Under the pieces are notes generated by a model that saw nothing but the letters and a program-made list of their open reading frames with translations, was not told the DNA's origin and searched no databases. From contig DHOP01000108.1 in the NCBI GenBank assembly GCA_002407775.1, forward strand, positions 95,887-117,945: DNA of 22,059 nt, in the 5' to 3' direction. The position numbers and the translations under genes are program-made. Positions 6,540 to 14,399 of this stretch are shown piece by piece (the stretch's first letter is position 1; every line of letters starts with the position of its first letter). Source of the stretch: Prevotella sp. UBA5387. Its GTDB lineage: Bacteria; Bacteroidota; Bacteroidia; Bacteroidales; Bacteroidaceae.

Positions 6540-8126
6540 ATGAACGAAATATTTCGCAGGCGAACTTTCGCCATTATCTCTCACCCCGATGCTGGTAAGA
6601 CCACCCTTACTGAAAAATTCTTGCTTTTTGGTGGTCAAATCCAAGTGGCAGGTGCCGTCAAGAGTCATAAGATTCGCAAGACGGCTACCAGTGACTGGAT
6701 GGACATTGAAAAGCAGCGTGGTATATCTGTATCTACTTCTGTCATGGAGTTCGACTACCTTCCTGATGAAAGCGAAGGCGAGCCATATAAGGTAAACATC
6801 CTTGATACTCCAGGACACCAGGACTTTGCGGAAGATACCTACCGCACATTGACAGCTGTAGATAGTGCCATCATAGTGGTCGACTCTGCCAAAGGTGTGG
6901 AGGCACAGACACGAAAGCTCATGGAGGTGTGTCGCATGAGGAATACTCCGGTTATTGTCTTTATCAACAAGATGGACCGTGAGGGTCGTGATCCCTTTGA
7001 TTTGCTGGACGAACTGGAGCAGGAACTGCAAATAAAGGCGCGTCCTTTATCATGGCCAATTGGTCAAGGACTGAAGTTTAAGGGTGTCTATAATATCTTT
7101 GAACGGCAACTAAACTTGTTTACTCCCAATAAGCAAAGAGTGACGGAGAAAGTTTCAGTGGACATTTCCTCAACTGAATTAGACGCGAGAGTAGGGGAGA
7201 AGGAGGCACAACGGTTGCGCGATGATTTGGAGTTGGTAGATGGTGTTTATCCTACCTTTGACGTGAAAGAATATCTTGCCGGCCATACTGCTCCCGTTTT
7301 CTTTGGCTCTGCACTCAATAATTTTGGTGTACAAGAATTGTTGGACTGCTTCGTTGAGATCGCTCCAAGTCCTCGTCCCACCAAAGCTGAGGAACGGACA
7401 GTAACTCCCGATGAGTCGAAATTCACAGGATTCATCTTTAAGATTACCGCAAACATTGATCCCAATCACCGCTCTTGTATTGCTTTTTGTAAGGTTTGCT
7501 CAGGAAAGTTTGTTCGCAACGCACCTTATCAGCATATTCGATTGAACAAGACAGTACGTTTCTCTTCGCCGACTCAGTTCATGGCGCAACGCAAAAGCAC
7601 GGTCGATGAGGCTTGGCCTGGCGATATAATTGGTCTTCCGGATAATGGAATCTTCAAGATTGGAGATACACTGACTGAGGGTGAGGAGCTGCATTTTCGC
7701 GGTCTGCCATCGTTCTCTCCAGAACTGTTCAAGTATATTGAGAATGACGATCCAATGAAGTCGAAGCAGTTTATGAAAGGTTTGGAGCAGTTGATGAATG
7801 AGGGTGTTGCCCAATTATTCGTCAATCAGTTCAATAATCGACGCATTGTAGGAACTGTAGGTCAGTTGCAATTCGAGGTGATTCAGTATCGCCTTGAGCA
7901 CGAATATAATGCCAAGTGCCGCTGGGAGCCAGTCCATCTGTATAAGGCGTGTTGGATAGAGTCAGACGATGAGGCTGAGTACGAAAACTTTATTAAGCGT
8001 AAATACCAATATATGGCTAAGGATATTGAAGGCAGAGACGTGTTCCTTGCTGACTCAAGTTATGTTCTTAGTATGGCGCAACAGGATTTCAAGCACATTA
8101 AGTTCCACTTTAGTAGTGAATTCTAA
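6540..8126 (+). CDS. prfC: Peptide chain release factor 3 (RF3)
   Basis: This 528-residue translational GTPase matches RF3 in length (E. coli 529). It shows the P-loop SHPDAGKTTLTEK at 14-26, switch I RGISVSTSV at 60-68, DTPGHQDF at 89-96 and NKMDREG at 143-149. The domain II-III portion includes FMAQRKSTVDEAWPGDIIGL and GQLQFEVIQYRLEHEY, characteristic of PrfC rather than EF-G. RF3 binds GTP and removes RF1/RF2 from the ribosome after peptide release. A weak -7-like box (TCACTTTG, 6504-6511) lies 28 bases upstream. Transcription ends at the 38-base palindrome at 8219. Confidence 0.96.
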   Translation: MNEIFRRRTFAIISHPDAGKTTLTEKFLLFGGQIQVAGAVKSHKIRKTATSDWMDIEKQRGISVSTSVMEFDYLPDESEGEPYKVNILDTPGHQDFAEDTYRTLTAVDSAIIVVDSAKGVEAQTRKLMEVCRMRNTPVIVFINKMDREGRDPFDLLDELEQELQIKARPLSWPIGQGLKFKGVYNIFERQLNLFTPNKQRVTEKVSVDISSTELDARVGEKEAQRLRDDLELVDGVYPTFDVKEYLAGHTAPVFFGSALNNFGVQELLDCFVEIAPSPRPTKAEERTVTPDESKFTGFIFKITANIDPNHRSCIAFCKVCSGKFVRNAPYQHIRLNKTVRFSSPTQFMAQRKSTVDEAWPGDIIGLPDNGIFKIGDTLTEGEELHFRGLPSFSPELFKYIENDDPMKSKQFMKGLEQLMNEGVAQLFVNQFNNRRIVGTVGQLQFEVIQYRLEHEYNAKCRWEPVHLYKACWIESDDEAEYENFIKRKYQYMAKDIEGRDVFLADSSYVLSMAQQDFKHIKFHFSSEF

Positions 8127-8218
8127 GTGTTAGAAAGTATTTTGGCCGCCAAATATTTTAGATGAGCTAAAGGGATATTGACTATCCTTCAGTTGGCTTT
8201 AAAAAGAAAGAAGTTATG

Positions 8219-8256
8219 ATAAGGACGGGAAAAGTAATTACTTTTCCCGTCCTTAT
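8219..8256. terminator. Perfect 38-bp palindrome, bidirectional terminator
   Basis: Each half is ATAAGGACGGGAAAAGTAA and its exact complement, 19 + 19 bases with no central spacer (axis between 8237 and 8238). It sits between the convergent prfC (stop 8126) and the TrpF-like gene (stop 8260). Moderately T-rich sequence follows on both strands. In RNA it would form a long stem with a small closing loop. Confidence 0.8.
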
Positions 8257-8259
8257 TCG

Positions 8260-9000
8260 TTATTTTCTGCACGATGAAGAGCTCATTCTTATTATGAAAT
8301 CATGTATCAAAGGAAGAGGGAGATTTGACATTTCATCCTCATCCTGTAGACTTAAATCAATGCCGATAAACTTTGGATTGTTGACTACAAGTATGTTATT
8401 TAAGTCAGACGCAGTAATATTACCTCCAATTAGAAATGGAGTTTGTCCCTCATAAGCATCGAGAAGGCTGAGCTTGAGATGACCCTCAGCATCCTGAGGA
8501 CAAATAATTAACAGGTCAGCTGCTCCTTCGAATGTTTTATAAGTTGCAATTTCCTCGTTTGTTGTTGCTTTGATTGTTTTGATTAATCGGATGTGTGGGG
8601 CAATGTCTGGAATGAGAGTGCGCTTCAGATTGTCCATCATGATGTTACTTTCATAACCGTCAAGTTGAACGAAGTCAAGTGAATAGTTGTAAACGTATGT
8701 AATGATCGTTTGGGGCATTTCATCCGCAAAGATGCCCGCCCGCATCAATTGATGCTGATTTAAGTTACTTGTAGTTGTTTGACTGCGGTTTTCATCAAGC
8801 TTCGATATTCCTTGAACAGCTTTACTCAATCGTTCTTTACTATAGTCGGGGATGATGCCTGCCATTGAAGAAATCATCTCCAAGTGTTGTGGACTGTTCC
8901 TTCTGAAGTCTAGTCCTAATATGTCTATGTCCCATTCTGAAACCTTACGGATGCTCTTTTCATCGCGTAAGCCATTCACTTTAATGACAGGTTTTTTCAT
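8260..9000 (-). CDS. TrpF-like (phosphoribosylanthranilate isomerase fold) protein, likely inactive
   Basis: The 246-residue protein aligns by motif with TrpF along its whole length: IKVNGLRDEKSI (6-17) for IKxCGxRxxE, LDFRRNSPQ for GFIFxxxSPR, AGIFADE (88-94) for VGVFVN, LDFVQLDGYES (108-118) for LDxVQLHGxE, IGGNITASDL (191-200) for the phosphate loop, and IGIDLSLQDED for GVDVSSGVE. In active enzymes the base is Cys of the first motif and the acid is Asp at the end of the LLLD strand. Here these are Asn9 and, by my alignment, Cys167 (ADLLIIC). The His of QLHG is Asp. Isomerase activity therefore seems unlikely. No trp genes are adjacent. It lies 71 bases after the GH2 gene with no clear terminator between, so it may be the last gene of that operon. 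A near -7 match (TAAGTTTTG, one base too long) precedes it. Confidence 0.7.
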   Translation of the reverse strand: MKKPVIKVNGLRDEKSIRKVSEWDIDILGLDFRRNSPQHLEMISSMAGIIPDYSKERLSKAVQGISKLDENRSQTTTSNLNQHQLMRAGIFADEMPQTIITYVYNYSLDFVQLDGYESNIMMDNLKRTLIPDIAPHIRLIKTIKATTNEEIATYKTFEGAADLLIICPQDAEGHLKLSLLDAYEGQTPFLIGGNITASDLNNILVVNNPKFIGIDLSLQDEDEMSNLPLPLIHDFIIRMSSSSCRK

Positions 9001-9071
9001 AAGTCCACGTTATCTTTATATGCTCAAAACTTACCTTGGCTTTCCAGCTCACTATTTTATAAGTGTGATAC

Positions 9072-11942
9072 TTAAGGTTTAAGTCTTGGTTTCAACTCAT
9101 CAGGACTGTCTTTTGTAAACATATTCACTGGAGGAGCCATGTTCTCGAAGAGGTTTGTGACGTCTTTCGGATCCAAATTGAGGGTAGGTTGGAATGAGTC
9201 GCTTAGCATATAGTCAATGATTGCCTTTCGCATCTGACGAGCAACTACACGTCGTCCCAAATTGCTGGAGATGTCCATCGTCGTCATGATAAGCTTACCA
9301 CCAAGAACGTTAGCTTCGAATAACATTCCTAACTTTCTACTGACATGCCATGTGTCGATAGGTTGGATGGGTGATTGATAACTCTTTGGGAAGAGTGAAA
9401 GATTCATCACCTGTGCATTATTGGTCAGTTCCCACCAGTTGAGATTTGACCAATCGTCCGTAGGAAATTCCTTGAACAGAGGATGTTCCGTTTCAATTGT
9501 TATTCCCGTGGTGTGGGGAGGACGCATCTTAAACCAACTGGTGTTCCAGAAAACAGGAAGATAATGTTGCACCACATCGCTACCATAACGCACCTTGCCA
9601 GCGGCCTCTATCAGCACACTTCCTCCCTTTTTCAACATTTTTACTGCCTCAGCATCGAGAGTGTCTGTTATCATGAAGAGCCTATTATTCCCCTTTGACG
9701 AGACGGTAGGCATTTCTATTTGTTTGGGATAGACCCAAAATTCCCATTCGTTGCTCCACATTGTCCTCGGAGAACCACTCACTAAGCTATCGCCTGATTT
9801 AGAAGTTTCAGCGACATTAACGGTCAATATGAGTTTCTTTGGACTCATAAATTGTGACAAGTCAAACTGTGCCATACCCAAATCTTGGTTTTTGCCTAGT
9901 GGGATATCATGCTGAGAGAGCACTCCTTGCACATATTCTTTACCTTCAACATCATGTATGGTATAGGTGCTGCGTGCATTGAGAAGATTTCGACCTGCGG
10001 CATTATAAAGTTCAACAGGTACTTTCAATGTCTCGTCATTGGTATAAATGAATTTAGGGAATTTCGCCAAAGGTACAACTTCACTACAAAATTGTCTCCA
10101 TTCATCAGCTCCAACATAACCTTTTTCTCGCCAGAACACATTGAGAGGACCAACCAATGCAGTGCCCTGTCCGCTATAATCATTCAATGAAAGCATCTGG
10201 AATCCTGCGTAATCTTTTGTGCGAAGATTGCGCTCAATATCATACTTGTAAGCCAATACCTGAAGTTTTCCACTTGCTCGAAGAAACTTTTCTGCTTGTG
10301 AAAGCATACCGTTGTCGCGTAGCAAGTCTTCGAAGATATCAAAGTTTAGCGCTTTATATACGCCTGTATACTGTGAACGCTCTTTCAAGTCGGGGAACGC
10401 ACACCACTGACCCAACTCATGACTCAGGTTGGGTTCGGTGTTGACAGGATACTCTGGCGTAGGTTTAAAGTTGGCGGGATATAGGATTTCTTTATTAAAG
10501 TTATCCTCCGACTGTGGGGCATGCTTGTCCCACGCTAGACCGCGGGCGCCTCCCTTCACATGGTATTGGCTTTGGTCGTCCCATGCCCAGCCACCACCGA
10601 CAGAAGCACCGCAATACACTCGTCTGTCGTCAGTTTTCTTCCAATAGTTCACCCAGTCATTACACCATTCTACCCAGTTTCCTGCTGGCTCGTTTCCTGC
10701 TGCCATCATGACAAACGATGGATGGTTGCCGTAAGCCTCGACCATGTGTTTTGTCTCGTCCATGAGATACTGATCGATAGGCATGTTACGCCTTAACTTC
10801 ACACCGTGATTGGGCCAACTTGGTCCCTCTGGTTGAAGATAGAAACCCACTTGGTCAGCTGCAACGAAGGCGGCTTCGGGTGGACAGTAACTATGAAAGC
10901 GCATGGCATTGAGCCCGTACTCTTTGCATTTTCTGAAAATGTTTTCCCAAGAGTCAACGTCAGTTGGAGGATAACCAGTAAGGGGGAAAGTACAGTTCTC
11001 TACCGTGGCTCGTAGCCAAATCGGTGTTCCATTGAGATAGAATTGTCTTCCCTTTATTTTCACCTCACGCATACCGAACATCGACTCCATGGTGTCGTCT
11101 TTCGAACTAACTGTTAGCTTGTAGAGGTTTGGTGAAAACTCTGACCACAGCTTAGGATTCGGTATTGAAATGATAAAAGTTGAGTCGTTCTCACCTTGCG
11201 CCTTGACCTTAGTGCCGTTGATCATAAACTTTAGTCGTTTGGTATTTGCGCACACAACGACTCTAATTTGTTCCTTGTTGATATCAGGATAAATCCTCAC
11301 GCCATTAATGGTTTGACGTCCATGTGCCTGCAATTCGATCCGTCCCACGATGCCATTCCAGTTCCCTTGTGTTTGGTCGGTTACACTATGAGAGTCCTGT
11401 CCCACACAGACATTCTCGATGCCATTATATACTTTAATCGCAATCTCATTTTCCTCGCCAACATTCAGAAGCTCGGACACATCATAAACATGGGGTGTAT
11501 TTAAGCTCATCTGATGCCCTGCTTCGCGGCCGTTCACCGATACGGTGGTCTCGATGTGTGGCCTCTCAAGATAGAGAACTACCCGTTTTTTTGCCCATTG
11601 CTTAGGAATGGTTATGCGTTTGGTGTAGGTAACAGTGCCGACAAAATGCTTGTTGGGTGTCAGGAAAAAGGGGAATTTCATTCGTCCTTCATGTCGGTAT
11701 TTCTCCATATAAGGATTGAAATAGTACGAGGAGTCATAGAGACTGCCTGTCCATTGTGTTTTCACGCTTAGGTCATCACCCTTGTTGTTGGTCAGAAGGG
11801 ACCCTGGCAGCTTCACCTCGCCCAAAGACGATTCCCATTTCCCACTGAGATCGATGGTATGCTGAGCCGTTGCGCCAATAGGGCTTAATATGATTGTTAA
11901 GGCTGCTAACTTTGATAATATGCGATGTGATAAAGATTTCAT
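9072..11942 (-). CDS. Secreted glycoside hydrolase family 2 enzyme
   Basis: This 956-residue protein starts with a type I signal peptide (hydrophobic 10-20, likely cleavage after ATA-Q27). Domain order: jelly-roll sugar-binding domain (about 30-208, with NWNGIVGRIEL), Ig-like domain (about 210-295, ending FGMREV), then a TIM barrel from about 300. The general acid/base is Glu418 in AAGNEPAGN. The likely nucleophile is Glu509 in LSHELGQW. From about 630 on come further beta domains and a ThuA-like / GATase-like stretch (FMITDTLDAEAVKML) before a basic tail. GH2 covers beta-galactosidases, glucuronidases and mannosidases; the usual LRG after the Ig domain is LRA here. Specificity cannot be assigned. 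It starts 9 bases after the GH35 stop, so the pair form an operon acting in the periplasm on galactose-containing glycans. Confidence 0.88.
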   Translation of the reverse strand: MKSLSHRILSKLAALTIILSPIGATAQHTIDLSGKWESSLGEVKLPGSLLTNNKGDDLSVKTQWTGSLYDSSYYFNPYMEKYRHEGRMKFPFFLTPNKHFVGTVTYTKRITIPKQWAKKRVVLYLERPHIETTVSVNGREAGHQMSLNTPHVYDVSELLNVGEENEIAIKVYNGIENVCVGQDSHSVTDQTQGNWNGIVGRIELQAHGRQTINGVRIYPDINKEQIRVVVCANTKRLKFMINGTKVKAQGENDSTFIISIPNPKLWSEFSPNLYKLTVSSKDDTMESMFGMREVKIKGRQFYLNGTPIWLRATVENCTFPLTGYPPTDVDSWENIFRKCKEYGLNAMRFHSYCPPEAAFVAADQVGFYLQPEGPSWPNHGVKLRRNMPIDQYLMDETKHMVEAYGNHPSFVMMAAGNEPAGNWVEWCNDWVNYWKKTDDRRVYCGASVGGGWAWDDQSQYHVKGGARGLAWDKHAPQSEDNFNKEILYPANFKPTPEYPVNTEPNLSHELGQWCAFPDLKERSQYTGVYKALNFDIFEDLLRDNGMLSQAEKFLRASGKLQVLAYKYDIERNLRTKDYAGFQMLSLNDYSGQGTALVGPLNVFWREKGYVGADEWRQFCSEVVPLAKFPKFIYTNDETLKVPVELYNAAGRNLLNARSTYTIHDVEGKEYVQGVLSQHDIPLGKNQDLGMAQFDLSQFMSPKKLILTVNVAETSKSGDSLVSGSPRTMWSNEWEFWVYPKQIEMPTVSSKGNNRLFMITDTLDAEAVKMLKKGGSVLIEAAGKVRYGSDVVQHYLPVFWNTSWFKMRPPHTTGITIETEHPLFKEFPTDDWSNLNWWELTNNAQVMNLSLFPKSYQSPIQPIDTWHVSRKLGMLFEANVLGGKLIMTTMDISSNLGRRVVARQMRKAIIDYMLSDSFQPTLNLDPKDVTNLFENMAPPVNMFTKDSPDELKPRLKP

Positions 11943-11951
11943 CCTGTTATA

Positions 11952-14042
11952 TTATTTATTATTCATTAAGACTATTGAGTTTATTCCCTCACCTGGAGTG
12001 GTGTCAGCCTCTTCGGGAAAATAAACCGGAGCATTCTTCTGCATAGGGAGTATGCGCAATTCCAACTGCTTCACGCTCTTAGGTAGCCTCCATAAGCCAA
12101 ATTGGAAGTGATGGCCGTCATAGAAATTGTCGTCTATAAACTTTCCATCAGCATATAGCCTAGCACAATCTCCATGATAGTTGATGTCTAATAGACCGTC
12201 ATTTTTCCCTTTGAGGTCAATGGTATAGATGGCAGCATCATTGAAATCGCTATCGCTTGGAGACTCCGCTGCCTTTTGTACACCTATTGTGATGGTTCGT
12301 AGCGGACCGGCTTCCTTGACCTTATGATAGCTTAGCATAGTCTTGTCAGGAAGTGGAGTGGGGTCAAGGAAAAGATGTTCGGCCTCCTGTTGGGTCAGTA
12401 TATAGAGGTTTCCGTGTACTGGTTTTTTTGTTCCAAGTGGTTTTACGCGCCTCATGGTCTTGCCATTTTGTAGGGCTATCTCGACAGGTATCCCCTGGAT
12501 CTGCATGAGAAAGACCTTACCTTCACGTTTGGCCACGAGTTGTGCCGTGGCATAACGCATTCCCTCCATATTAATGGGGAATATGCCCATGGCACCGGCT
12601 GGAATGGTCAACTTTGGTAACGACACGTCACCAGCCGATAGCTTAACTCCTTTCTTGGTCGTGAGCGATTGCAGTCGTTCATAGTTGTTGAAGAAGATGA
12701 ATCCTGCTCCGCCTTCTTTTTTATCAACTCTACGATAGCTCCATCGTAGCGAGCCATCATCACCCTTACGCATTGTTGCCGCCTCGTTGTCCCCTTTTGT
12801 ATATCCATCGGGAAAGATGGCCTCCATAGGAGCAAGCAGCGTGCCATAGTCTTGCAGGAAAAGGTGAATAGGACGTAATATATAATAGGTTTCTCTCAGC
12901 TGACCGAACTCTCCGATGGGTGCCTGAAAATCATAGCTCTTCTCGGGCATGTCATTGTAGTTGGTTGCCATCGTGCGTTGATTTTCATTGAGTGGAGTTA
13001 GCTTCCCGTCAGGATTTGTACCGCCATGATACATGTAATAACCTAGAAGATTACTTCCAGATCCCAGTTTAACAATTGCCATGGCAAGTGCATCTTTGGC
13101 ATAAAGGAACGGCCTACGGTGATATGCGGTAGCCATACCCCCACCTAACTCACAAGTGAAAAATGGATAGGAGCGAGATGAAGGTGAATCTTTACTTGCA
13201 GAGGTCTTGTCATATTGCAACAAATCGGTGCCTATGCTCTTGGCGTCACGATTTGGTTTAAAGAAGAACGCCTTCCAGTAGTTTCCTGCTGTGGGTTCGA
13301 TACTACGTTCCCAGAAGCCGTCGGCATAGTCGCCATAGAGTGGTATCATTTCGCCATAGGGGACAGGTCTTGTCAGTTCGGGCCAACCGGTACGCGTGTA
13401 AAATGGCAGGTCAAAGCCTATGCTTGTAGCTATCTGTTTTAACGCCATAAGGTATTCCCCGGATCCACGATACTCATTGTCGAACTGAGCAGCGACAACC
13501 GGACCTCCATCTTTCCATTGTAGCCCTTGCACCTGAGTGAAGATTTGTCGATAAAGTGTGTTGCATAACGCGAGCCATCGGTTGTCCGTGGACCTCAATT
13601 TCATTGGGGGGATACCACTAGTAGTGTCTCGCGACAGATTAATGGCCCAATCGGGAATGCCTCCACAACGTACTTCGCCATGGCAAAACGGCCCTAGGCG
13701 TAATACCACTGGCATCTTTTCGGCTTTGCATACCTCCAAGAAAGCACGCAAATTGCGTTGACCGCTCCAGTCGAACTGGTTTCTTAGCTCTTCGATATGG
13801 TTCCAGAAAACGTAGGTTGCGATCATCGTTACTCCGCCTTCTTTCATCTTTCGAACCTCGGAAGACCATTCTTTTGCAGGAATGCGACTATAGTGTATCT
13901 CTCCCATAACGGGTAACACACGTTTGCCGTCAAGCATTAAACTATGCTCGTCCCAGGTCACACGTGGCAATTGAGCAAAGGAGCCAATAGAATTAAGAGT
14001 ACTAATGGACAGGATAAGAATAAGTTGTAGAATTCTCTTCAT
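11952..14042 (-). CDS. Secreted GH35 beta-galactosidase
   Basis: This 696-residue protein has an N-terminal signal peptide (likely cleavage after SFA-Q24). The GH35 barrel follows: GEIHYSRIPAKEW near 47-59, ATYVFWNHIEE near 75-85, LRLGPFCHGEVRCGGIPDW near 114-132. GGPVVAAQFDNEY carries the acid/base Glu190, and the nucleophile is most likely Glu298 in TCELGGG. YMYHGGTNPDGK near 336 is typical of the family. A C-terminal jelly-roll-like region (LYADGKFIDDNFYDGHHF) probably binds sugar. GH35 enzymes release terminal beta-galactose from galactan, arabinogalactan or host glycans. It is the first gene of the GH35-GH2 operon and has a good promoter just upstream. No SusC/SusD genes or regulator lie beside it. 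Confidence 0.92.
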   Translation of the reverse strand: MKRILQLILILSISTLNSIGSFAQLPRVTWDEHSLMLDGKRVLPVMGEIHYSRIPAKEWSSEVRKMKEGGVTMIATYVFWNHIEELRNQFDWSGQRNLRAFLEVCKAEKMPVVLRLGPFCHGEVRCGGIPDWAINLSRDTTSGIPPMKLRSTDNRWLALCNTLYRQIFTQVQGLQWKDGGPVVAAQFDNEYRGSGEYLMALKQIATSIGFDLPFYTRTGWPELTRPVPYGEMIPLYGDYADGFWERSIEPTAGNYWKAFFFKPNRDAKSIGTDLLQYDKTSASKDSPSSRSYPFFTCELGGGMATAYHRRPFLYAKDALAMAIVKLGSGSNLLGYYMYHGGTNPDGKLTPLNENQRTMATNYNDMPEKSYDFQAPIGEFGQLRETYYILRPIHLFLQDYGTLLAPMEAIFPDGYTKGDNEAATMRKGDDGSLRWSYRRVDKKEGGAGFIFFNNYERLQSLTTKKGVKLSAGDVSLPKLTIPAGAMGIFPINMEGMRYATAQLVAKREGKVFLMQIQGIPVEIALQNGKTMRRVKPLGTKKPVHGNLYILTQQEAEHLFLDPTPLPDKTMLSYHKVKEAGPLRTITIGVQKAAESPSDSDFNDAAIYTIDLKGKNDGLLDINYHGDCARLYADGKFIDDNFYDGHHFQFGLWRLPKSVKQLELRILPMQKNAPVYFPEEADTTPGEGINSIVLMNNK

Positions 14043-14069
14043 TTGAGTTTAAATAGTTTGTTGATACTG

Positions 14070-14099
14070 CAAATTTAGCCAAAAACTATGATTTCACAA
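14070..14099 (-). promoter_or_regulatory. Promoter of the GH35-GH2 operon
   Basis: On the reverse strand TTG (14099-14097) is followed after exactly 19 bases by TAAATTTG (14077-14070), a full match to the Bacteroidetes consensus. The -7 box ends 27 bases before the GH35 ATG. Confidence 0.75.
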
Positions 14100-14114
14100 T
14101 GCTTCGATAAGATA

Positions 14115-14258
14115 ATTCTTTGATCCAGCCGCTTTTATGTCGTCACAACAGGCTCATTCTATCGCACAAAGTGCTCTAATTTTTGATGTGTGCAAGATCT
14201 TTTTTCGAAAATCAAAGAATACAGACTATTCATATTCACTAAACTAGCGCTTAGTGAA
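14115..14258. repeat. Inverted repeats in the GH35-kup intergenic region
   Basis: The 357 bases between the GH35 start and the kup stop hold no gene. Besides the GH35 promoter, they contain a perfect 8-bp inverted repeat, TTCACTAA / TTAGTGAA (14235-14242 and 14251-14258, 8-base loop). There is also a pair of distant 10-bp inverted arms, ATTCTTTGAT (14115-14124) and ATCAAAGAAT (14211-14220). The first could be a kup transcription stop or a regulator site upstream of the GH35 promoter. No T tract supports a classical terminator. From 14259 to 14399 I see nothing. Confidence 0.4.
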
Positions 14259-14399
14259 CGTATAGAGATGAAGCCAAGAGTCACCTGGTATGTAAATGAC
14301 GTAGAGAGGCATTCACCAGACTAGCATGACCTTCCTCAAATGAAAGAATACGCTCTAGATATCCTTAATCAGTATAGCTGCTTCCCCTTACTCAAACAA

